This document shows, piece by piece, positions 31,488 to 39,196 of a stretch of DNA of 64,000 nucleotides. This DNA comes from Rhynchopus sp. YZ270_cl-10 (taxonomy: Eukaryota; Euglenozoa; Diplonemea; Diplonemida; Diplonemidae). Position 1 is the stretch's first letter. Every line of letters starts with the position of its first letter. The DNA is taken from contig OZ037915.1 in the NCBI GenBank assembly GCA_964035575.1, positions 1,178,001 through 1,242,000 on the forward strand, given 5' to 3'. The notes under the pieces are model-generated. The model was not told where the DNA came from and searched no databases. It worked only from the letters and a program-made list of their open reading frames with translations. Made by a program: the position numbers and the translations under genes.

Positions 31488-32697
31488 AAAAACTATGTTA
31501 AGACGAAATCCTACCGATGTGCCTACATGGGGCGTCCCCCGTTAGTAGTGCGCCAGATGAGGGGCATGAAGCGAAAAGCGGCTAAAGGTGCAGGCCTGTG
31601 TTGCAGCACAGGTCTGGAGAGTTGAGGCAACTCGCCTGCTGAGCGTGAGAGGAATCAAGGCAGAGGTTCGCTGTCCAAGTAAAACCTACCCTGGTCATCC
31701 TCTGCCTGTTTTGTTTTCTGTCGTGATTGTTTGTGTTTGTGGGCGGGATCAGATGGGTGGAGGGTGTTTGCTTTTTGTTTAGCTTGGAGAAGGGCCACTC
31801 TCGCACACTCCTTGTTATCTATCATCTAGTTTCATTTTTTCATGCATCCCCAAAGTATGTAGACAGAGAGTCAAGACCACCTTGGCCAAAAGGGTTTTTT
31901 CACCACACTTTTCTTTTGCTTCCATTCGTGGAAGCGTTTGCTTTTCTTCTGTTCCTGGCCTGACGTGTGTTCAACAGGTGTGCTATTTTTACTGAGTGGA
32001 ATCCATTTTTCTTTTTCCAGGTGAGGCACTAAAACAAGACATCCTGCAGACAACGAAACAATGGGCACGTGTGTTTTTTATTCTCCCTTCCCTTCTTTTA
32101 AGTAAGGAGGATTAGGTCTTCTTTTTTTCCTTTTTTTGCCCCATAAGTGTGACGCCTGTGTATTCAAATTGATTAAAAAGAATAAAAAACAAACACACGA
32201 TGCAGTTTCTTGTTTTGTTTAGGAGGAAGTGGCCACTTACTTTACTTTACCGCCCACCTTTTATACTAAAACTTGAAACACCGACCTTTTTTGGTCATCA
32301 TTTTTTCATTTCCTTTTTCCTTTTCCATTTTCCTGTTCATTTTATTGTCTTTATTGTTTACTCCATTCTTCCTTTTTCCTTTCTTCTATTCTCACATACA
32401 AAAAAAGACCAAGTACATAAAAGAGAAAAAAAAATTCACAGTACACACAGGACACACAGTTTTTACAGTACACAGTATACAGGTTTTTTTTTTCCAAACG
32501 ATAAACCCCATTGTCAGTTCCCAAGGCTGACCTTCTCTCATGAGAAGAGTGGTGAGGGTCGTTCCAAAATGTACAGACAAAAAAAGGGTGTATTTATTTC
32601 TTGGACCTTCTCTCCTTCCCCCCTCTCCTTGTCATCCCACCATTTTACTTACATGTGCAGCAAACAAATATCACTGACTAAAAAAAGGATACTACAA
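31488..32697. other. Region upstream of the transposase gene
   Basis: No gene is supported. GCAGGCCTGTGTTGCAGCACAGGTC near 31590 contains a small hairpin. The last 60 bases hold ACTTACATGTGCAG (AG 32659-32660), a possible acceptor for the transposase mRNA. No inverted terminal repeat matching the region after 35058 was found by eye. Confidence 0.4.
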
Positions 32698-35058
32698 ATG
32701 GAGGACTCACCACCAGAACAAATCTGTGACGTCTGTATATCTAACATGTCGAAGTGCCTGTGTGAACGTGAAACTTTTGACCACGAGATTATGGATGATT
32801 TTGAATATGATGATGATAATGAAAGGGAGGAGGACCTATCACCATCACCAAAAGCTGAAAAAAGAGCTGGTCAGCCAAGGAGAAGGCCAAAAACTAACAG
32901 AACTGGGAGAGGGGTCGAAATTGGAACGTATGAAACAGTCGAAGAAGCTGAAAAGGCCCTTTTGGAGGAGGGCCACAAAGAACTGCTGCTGCGCAATAGC
33001 ATCCTCAAAAAACAAAGGGTGGGGAAGGACGAAAGGCCGAACTACAGCGCCGGTGGAAAGGCAAAAGCGGCAGCAGATGACGTCAAAGGCGTGTGGCAAC
33101 TTGCGAGGGGTGGCAAAGAGGTAATAGCTGACTACCTCCAAAAGGTTGGTCTGCTGCCGTTCACGATGAAATGCAATAAATGCGATAAAGAGATGCCACC
33201 AAAGCTCTTCTGGACTGGTGTAAATGGGAAAGCACGGAACTGGCCATGCTTTCAATGCAACACAACTTCATGCAAACACAGCAATGGCAAAAGGCGCCGT
33301 GTGCAGATGAAATTTCCTTCACCTTGTGAAAGACAACACACTGAGGATGGCAAACCCACAGGCGAGGATGGCGAGGATGGCGAGGATGGTGAGGATGGCG
33401 AGGATGGTGAGGATGGCGAGGATTGCGAGGATGATGGGGATGACGAGGATGACGAGGATGACAACAAGAAGGACAACAAGAAGACGAAGAATAAGAAGAA
33501 GAAGAAGAAGAACACCCACACCAAACTGAAAATGGATGAGCTGCTCATACTTCTTTGGGGGTGTCACATAGATATGCCGGTGAAATACCTGAGCGGCTTC
33601 CTCGCCACAGACAAAAGAACAATCTATTCCTACAAAGAGGCCTGTGTGGAAAATGCTAGTGTCCTTGTTGAGGAGCTGCAAGCAGGAATGACCCTTGGGG
33701 GGCCGGGGAAAGAGGTGGAGATCGACGAGTTCAGTGTCGGGCTAGTTCACTTTGTGAAAACCGAGGCAGGCTCTACGATTGACAAATGCGCGTACCAGAG
33801 GCTAATTGGAGCCACAGAGAGGGGTAGCAGAAAATGCTACCTCAGAAAGCTTCCTCTGGTGATCCAGGACTGGCTCAAGCCAGGTCAAACAGTTACCCTT
33901 CCCAGTGGGGTTGGTAACTTCACAAACAAACGGGCAAAAAAGGTCCCACCGCCTCCACCAGCACTGAGCAATGACGAGCTGAAGGCGTTCTTGGATGAAG
34001 AATTCATCTTGCTTGGGAAACCTAAAAACCCATTAAAACTCACAACAGATGGGGCCGGGGCGTACCGTTCGATGCTGGATCCTACAAAACCCAACTTCTA
34101 CTGGAAGGACAAAATCGAGGATGCAGAAAAATGTGTGCGGTTTGCGTACGTTAACCATGGAAAAGAGGAGTTTACCCGTGTTGTTGCTGGGAAGAAGCCT
34201 GAGCCAGAAGCAACAACAAAACATGAGAAATTCGACGCAGAATTGCTGAGCGAGATTCAGGAGGTCATCACAATTGCGAATGCAAATGCAGAGTCAGCAG
34301 TTGACAATGAGGAGGATGGTGAAGAAGATGACGACACAGAGGTGGCGTGGCAGAGGACTGAATGGAAAGCGTGGCAAGCTGGAACTCAAAAGGCAGATGG
34401 GCTGTGGGGTATTTTAAAGCGCGCAATTCCTGTTAAAAGGGTGAGGATGATGAAGAGGATAAGAGAAGTCCAGTGGCAGCAATGGAAACACCTAATAAAA
34501 GACTACCCCCTGAAGCCGTTCGAGGTTATGCTGAGAAGCTTTGCCCGCTCTAGATTATTGAAAGAAGAAGCAGAGTCCATGAAGGATGAAGAGGAGCGCA
34601 GGGATATTAAAGAAAAAGCTGATGAAGAAAAAAAGAAGAAGGAAGAGGAGGACAAACGTGAGAAGGAGGCTCTGCAGACGATCGCAAACAATATGAGGGA
34701 CAAAAATCAGAAGAGTGAAAAAAAGAACGCCATCTTAGAGGAGGAAAATAGAGAGCTCAAGGAACAACTGCACAGGCTGAAGCTTGCGGAGAAGAAGGAA
34801 CACGAGGAAAAGCAAATCATAACTCCGATCGTGAGGCTGGCCCCACCACAAAGCAGCCAAGCAAGCTCAAGCTTCAACAGTGAGCAGACGACACAACTCC
34901 CCTCTCTGCCAACTCCCTTCTCTTCCAGCATCAATCAGGCTTCTCAGGTTTCCCAGCCGATCGTGCCGGCGAAGAGACGCAGTGAGACGCAGACCGAACC
35001 TGAGGGGCAGCCTGAACAGAAGAGACCCAGAAGAAGCTTTTACTATGGTCCAAATTAA
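32698..35058 (+). CDS. Merlin/IS1595-type DDE transposase
   Basis: 786 aa from the ATG at 32698. A zinc ribbon (CNKCDKEMPPKLFW, then CFQCNTTSC, about 160-190) precedes an Asp/Gly acidic repeat (GEDGEDGED, about 222-250) and a Lys tract. The catalytic core follows the ISXO2/IS1595 plan: a helix-turn-helix-like segment (LILLWGCHIDMPVKYLSGFL), VEIDEF (first Asp, about 342), IGATERGSRKCYLRKLPLV, LTTDGAGAY (second Asp, about 449), VNHGKEEF, and TQKADGLWGILKR (about 563), which aligns with the usual TN-x-IE-x-x-W-x-x-LK box. In that box Asp replaces the usual Glu, so the triad reads D-D-D. A Glu/Lys coiled coil and a basic C-terminus (PEQKRPRRSFYYGPN) complete it. The frame is intact, so the transposon may be recent. 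Element ends were not resolved. Confidence 0.88.
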   Translation: MEDSPPEQICDVCISNMSKCLCERETFDHEIMDDFEYDDDNEREEDLSPSPKAEKRAGQPRRRPKTNRTGRGVEIGTYETVEEAEKALLEEGHKELLLRNSILKKQRVGKDERPNYSAGGKAKAAADDVKGVWQLARGGKEVIADYLQKVGLLPFTMKCNKCDKEMPPKLFWTGVNGKARNWPCFQCNTTSCKHSNGKRRRVQMKFPSPCERQHTEDGKPTGEDGEDGEDGEDGEDGEDGEDCEDDGDDEDDEDDNKKDNKKTKNKKKKKKNTHTKLKMDELLILLWGCHIDMPVKYLSGFLATDKRTIYSYKEACVENASVLVEELQAGMTLGGPGKEVEIDEFSVGLVHFVKTEAGSTIDKCAYQRLIGATERGSRKCYLRKLPLVIQDWLKPGQTVTLPSGVGNFTNKRAKKVPPPPPALSNDELKAFLDEEFILLGKPKNPLKLTTDGAGAYRSMLDPTKPNFYWKDKIEDAEKCVRFAYVNHGKEEFTRVVAGKKPEPEATTKHEKFDAELLSEIQEVITIANANAESAVDNEEDGEEDDDTEVAWQRTEWKAWQAGTQKADGLWGILKRAIPVKRVRMMKRIREVQWQQWKHLIKDYPLKPFEVMLRSFARSRLLKEEAESMKDEEERRDIKEKADEEKKKKEEEDKREKEALQTIANNMRDKNQKSEKKNAILEEENRELKEQLHRLKLAEKKEHEEKQIITPIVRLAPPQSSQASSSFNSEQTTQLPSLPTPFSSSINQASQVSQPIVPAKRRSETQTEPEGQPEQKRPRRSFYYGPN

Positions 35059-35141
35059 GGGTGGGAAAAGTGAAGGGGAAAAGAGGGATTATGATGGGGG
35101 TGAGGTAAAAAAAAAACATAAAAAAAAAGTTATTGTGATGC

Positions 35142-35228
35142 TTTTTTGATTTTTTGATTTTTTGATTTTTTGATTTTTTGATTTTTTGATTTTTTGATTT
35201 TTTGATTTTTTGATTTTTTGATTTTTTG
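35142..35228 (+). repeat. Microsatellite of TTTTTTGA, about 11 copies
   Basis: Tandem 8-mer 90 bp after the transposase stop codon. It is followed by two direct copies of TTGGTGCCTTCCCAG-type sequence (about 35255-35297 and 35353-35396) that may belong to the transposon's 3' end. Confidence 0.9.
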
Positions 35229-35999
35229 CAATTGAAGTATTGGTGTAAAGGGTTTGGTGCCTTCCCAGTGGGCGAGAAATCGGCTGTGATGAAGGAATTT
35301 TGTGAGGAGTTTGTCAAGTTTTTTATTTTGCAGCAAAAAATGCTTAAAAAGGGGTTGGTGCCTTCCCAGCGGGCGAGGAATCGGCTGTGATGAAGGATTG
35401 TAACTGTATTGGTTTTTGGAAAAAAAGAACTAATTTTATTTATTTTTGTCTTTGGGCACTTTCCTCCAATTTTTTTTTAAATTCTAAAAAGCCTTCGTTT
35501 TTTAGTTTTTTGGAACACTCATGTAGACCTTTCATTGGCATGAGGGGGAAAAACCGTTATTTTGTTTTTAGTTCGCTTTTTGATTTTTAATATTTAGTTT
35601 TGATGCAGTAAAAAAGGGGATGGTTCGGGATACAAATAAAACACTGTATTTTTGAAGGAGTTGGTTGAGAGATTATGCAAACCCGCGAAAAATCGGGCAT
35701 TCCACTCAAGAGAGATAAAAACAAATACAAAATACAATCAATAACAAAGCACAATGGGATATGGTTGGGGATCCACGAAAAAAAAAAGACCACACCTTAT
35801 TTAAGGCGCTCACTTTGGACGGTGAGAGATTATGAAAAAAAAATCATGAGAGGTCTTCCACTAAAGATGGATAAAAAAAACACAAAAAACAATGGATAAA
35901 AAGCAAAAGTTATTTTTCTTTGTCACACACTACAACCTGCACCAACCATAAGATACCTGATACCATCAATCAACTAGATACCCTAGAACCACAAGCCAG
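35229..35999. other. 3' flank of the transposon
   Basis: Two direct repeats of a 42-bp block ending GGCTGTGATGAAGGA, then A/T-rich sequence with a diverged tandem pair (GAGAGATTATG... near 35668 and 35823). No gene seen. Confidence 0.45.
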
Positions 36000-36530
36000 C
36001 TAAGTTCCTGAACCCCGCAAACCCGCACAACCACCAGCCAGATAACGTAACCTAGAACCAGATAATGTTGCCCGAACCCCGCGCACCCGCACAACCACAC
36101 CAGCCGGATAACGTTGCCCGAACCCCGCGCACCCGCACAACCACACCAACCGGATAACGCAACCTAGAACCCGCAAACCCGCGCACCCGCAAACCCGCAA
36201 ACCCGCACAACCACCAGCCAGATAACGTAACCTAGATCCAGATAACGTTTCCCAAACCCCGCGCACCCGCACAACCACACCAGCCGGATAACGCAACCTA
36301 GAACCCGCAAACCCGCGCACCCGCGAACCCGCAAACCCGCACCAACCACCAGCCAGATAACATAACCTAGAACCAGATAACGTTTCCCAAACCCCGCGCA
36401 CCCGCACAACCACACCAGCCGGATAACGCAACCTAGAACCCGCAAACCCGCACAACGGCCAGCCAGAGAACGTAACCTAGAGCCACTTGAACCCGGCAAA
36501 CACGCATAACTATACCAGCCAGACAATGCT
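36000..36530. repeat. Complex minisatellite of CCCGCGCACCCGCACAACCA units
   Basis: Irregular higher-order repeat built from CCGGATAACG, AACCTAGAACC and ACCCGCAAACCCGC blocks in variable order. Minus-strand frames through it are repeat artefacts. Confidence 0.9.
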
Positions 36531-36648
36531 ACCTAGAACGAGCGAAGTGCCTGAATAGCACCCGAATGACCACACGAACGTGTAGATAACAACATAAACT
36601 AGCCCCAGTGCTTCTCAATCTCGGTCACCAATATTGCAAGACTGGATC

Positions 36649-36976
36649 GGGTGCACAGGGTGCCGTAGTGGTACCAAATCGGGTGCACAGGGTGCCCCCA
36701 AATGGTGCACAGGGTGCCTTTTTGGCACTGGATCGGGTGCACAGGGTGCCCCAAAAAAATGGTGCACAGGGTGCCCCCCAAAAAATGGTGCACAGGGTGC
36801 CCCCAAAAAAATGGTGCACAGGGTGCCAATACGGGTTTGCAATCGGGTGCACAGGGTGCCCCCCACGTTATAAGCCCCGGCTAAAAAGCACCCTGTGCAC
36901 CCGATTTTTTGGCACCCTGTGCACCCGATTTTTTGGGGGCACCCTGTGCACCCGATCGGCACCCTGTGCACCCGAG
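36649..36976. repeat. GGTGCACAGGGTGC motif array with orientation switch
   Basis: Eight or more GGTGCACAGGGTGCC units read forward up to about 36860; four units between 36890 and 36976 read in reverse (GGCACCCTGTGCACC). The same unit occurs at 30595-30760. The switch makes the region able to fold on itself. Confidence 0.88.
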
Positions 36977-37272
36977 TGGCCTTTTTTTACAGGGGACCAT
37001 TTTTTTACACATTACAACACACTTGTCCTTTCTTTTTACCCTCCCTCCCTCCCCCTTTCCTTTGTTTTATTGTGAGCCTTGTACGCCTCCACGGGGCGGT
37101 CCCTGGGCAACGGTTGAGGAGTGCAGGCCGGCGAAGCGCAAGGCGTAGTGTGTTTTGTCCTTCTTTGTTTTCGTTTTTTGGTTTTTGCTTTTTTAAAAAT
37201 GAGGAGGAAGGCCCTTTTGGGGGCGTTGTGGGTGGTGCTGCATGTCTGCATCAGCAGCAGCAGCAGGAGCTA

Positions 37273-37540
37273 CACCAGCAGCAACAACAAGAGCAGCAAC
37301 AGCAGCAACAGCAGCAACAGCAGCAACAGCAGCAACAGCAGCAACAGCAGCAACAGCAGCAACAGCAGCAACAGCAGCAACAGCAGCAACAGCAGCAACA
37401 GCAGCAACAGCAGCAACAGCAGCAACAGCAGCAACAGCAGCAACAGCAGCAACAGCAGCAACAGCAGCAACAGCAGCAACAGCAGCAGCAGCAACAGCAG
37501 CAACAAAAGCAGCAACAGCAGCAGCAGCAGCAACAGCAGC
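37273..37540 (+). repeat. CAGCAA microsatellite of LINE copy 1
   Basis: About 40 copies of AACAGCAGC-type triplet repeats, able to encode poly-Gln, poly-Ser/Asn or poly-Ala/Thr depending on frame. The orthologous tract in copy 3 is longer and is interrupted by CATATACTACACCAGCTGCA. Confidence 0.92.
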
Positions 37541-38976
37541 TCCCAGGGGATTAGGCCCCCCGACGGGTAGCTGCTAACAGGAGGCGTGCGTTCCCGAGAG
37601 GGGACCCTGGTGGGTTTGTTGCCCCGTTGACCAGCAGACGAGACAACGTCTGGCGTGTAACCTCCTAGTCGGCGCATCACCCGGGCTGCTCCACGGAGAC
37701 AGTGGGTGGTGCGTGGTACGGGGACGACAGTCCTCACCTAGCATCCGGAATTCCAGGTATGTCAACACACACTAGCAAAGGACACACAGGGGTGGCTGAG
37801 AGGTTGGTGTTTGGTAGTTGCCAATGGCGGCTTGCTGACGGGGACCTGGACCATCTCACTGGGTGACTGCTGTATCTGCATTGTGTGGTTTTTACTGCAC
37901 GCTTGTGGCTGCTGTCAGGGCTATCTACGATGGGTGAGGCGCTTCTTCCGAACGTCTGCAGCGGCTGCGTTGGCCTTCGGGACTTCACGGATGCTGTCGG
38001 TACGCTCAGGAGATGTCGTCCTCCCTGGACCTTGGCTGGGTGTCTGCAGTGACGCACCGGGTGCGTCCACTGTTTGAATCCACAGGGGTGATCCACAGCC
38101 ACAGAACTGGTCCGTCCAGGTCAGGGTGTGCCTCCCATGTAAAAGCCCCCATCAAAGACTTCTGTAGCCACTCCTGTCCGCGTTGGAGTCTGGGTGACCG
38201 TTGCAACGGCCTCTAGGGAGAGAGAGGCCGGTGTAGTCAGGGACTACCCACATGGTGAGCACACTCGACGACTGCAAGCAACTGCACCGCTATTTGCTGC
38301 GGTGGTGCCTTTGTGAGCAGCACTCGTTCGATGTTGTGGCTCACATGTAACAGACTCCGACACTAGTGAGTGGTGACATCCCATAACCGCGACGGTTGGG
38401 ATGTGAACAGGCTAGGCTGGTGAATCTGTTAGGGAGTTGTGTCGGATGCATACTTGTGGGGAGTCACTCCCCTGCAGACAGGCGTGACCAACTTGCCGAG
38501 CAGAGGTCAGGTCGAGTAATCGGCTGGCTAACGGTCAAAGATCGCATTGGGCAGATTCATGCGGTTCAGACCGTCGGTTCCACCTCCGGGCGACTGGAGT
38601 GGTCAGCGCGAGCTGGCTGTGTCCCACCAGTGCGTGAAACCACAAACTGGGACGCATGGGATCGCTACAGACTGGGTCACCAGCCGGTCCTCTCAAGCAG
38701 AGGGCTCAATGTACAGTCGGGCCACAGTGAGTTACACACCCCGCGGACTTCGGAAGTTTCTGTGATACGGAAGAAGCCAACGGGTGGTAGTGAGCTGTGC
38801 TCTCGGTGGAAGGGCGTGTCTGAAAAGGACACAACCAGGAGACCGAGGGGCTGCTGGTCGGAAACACCCCAGGTATGTGTAAAAAGGGTGTAGGACGGCT
38901 AGCAGCGGAAAGGTCCTCAGCCTGACCTGCGCCTCCCCACTTCTTCTTCAGGGGAGGAGGGCAAAGGGGACAAGTG
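37541..38976. other. 1,436-bp insertion in LINE copy 1, absent from copy 3
   Basis: Copy 3 runs straight from CAACAGCAGC to AACAACATATGC, where copy 1 has this segment. It is GC-rich, unlike the surrounding CAG tract, and has no long convincing reading frame. It has many small hairpins, for example CATCCCATAACCG-CGA-CGGTTGGGATG at about 38378 and GGCCTCT...AGAGAGGCC at about 38210. It contains two CAGGTATGT motifs (about 37754 and 38871), and the second begins a canonical-looking 79-nt intron. No terminal repeats or target duplication are clear. It could be another element or a segment lost from copy 3. Confidence 0.6.
38873..38951 (+). other. Possible 79-nt spliceosomal intron
   Basis: CAG|GTATGT donor, an internal CAGCCTGACC that could serve as branch region, a pyrimidine tract, and CTTCTTCTTCAG acceptor ending at 38951. 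All signals are canonical and well spaced. It sits inside the inserted segment; no flanking coding exon is evident. Confidence 0.4.
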
Positions 38977-39196
38977 AACAACATATGCTACACCAGCTGC
39001 AACTGCAGCAGCAGCAACAGCAGCAACAAGAGCAGCAGCAACAACAGCAGCAGCAACAGCAGCAACAGGAGCAACAACTTAAGCTGCATCAACAGCAGTA
39101 GCAGGAGCCCCCTTCCCCCCCTTTTTTTACCCCAAAAAGAGGCCTCTTGAGCCCAACAACCCAAGCAGCTGCAGCTTTGATAGCAGCAACAAAAAC

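Noticed and set aside
30765-31625. Two overlapping Phe-rich frames of about 250-290 codons
   Set aside because: Produced by the 21-22-bp minisatellite; frame changes occur wherever a unit has an extra T.
35240-35400. PSE-like box (GTGCCTTCCCAG) after the transposase gene
   Set aside because: It resembles the SL/snRNA box but lies inside a direct repeat and no small RNA follows at 38-40 nt.
37081-37150. HDV-like self-cleaving ribozyme in the LINE 5' UTR
   Set aside because: CCCTGGGCAAC...GGCGAAGCGCAAGGCG recalls the HDV ribozyme 3' half, but I could not build a 7-bp P1 helix in copies 1 and 3; only copy 2 offers CCTAGGG/CCCTGGG. Decisive check: RNArobo-type descriptor search plus a cleavage assay; a consistent nested double pseudoknot in all copies would support it.
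37541-38976. Euglenozoan non-conventional intron
   Set aside because: The left end has CAG at +4 to +6 if the intron starts at 37541, but the right end lacks the complementary CTG at -8 to -6 and terminal pairing is not convincing.
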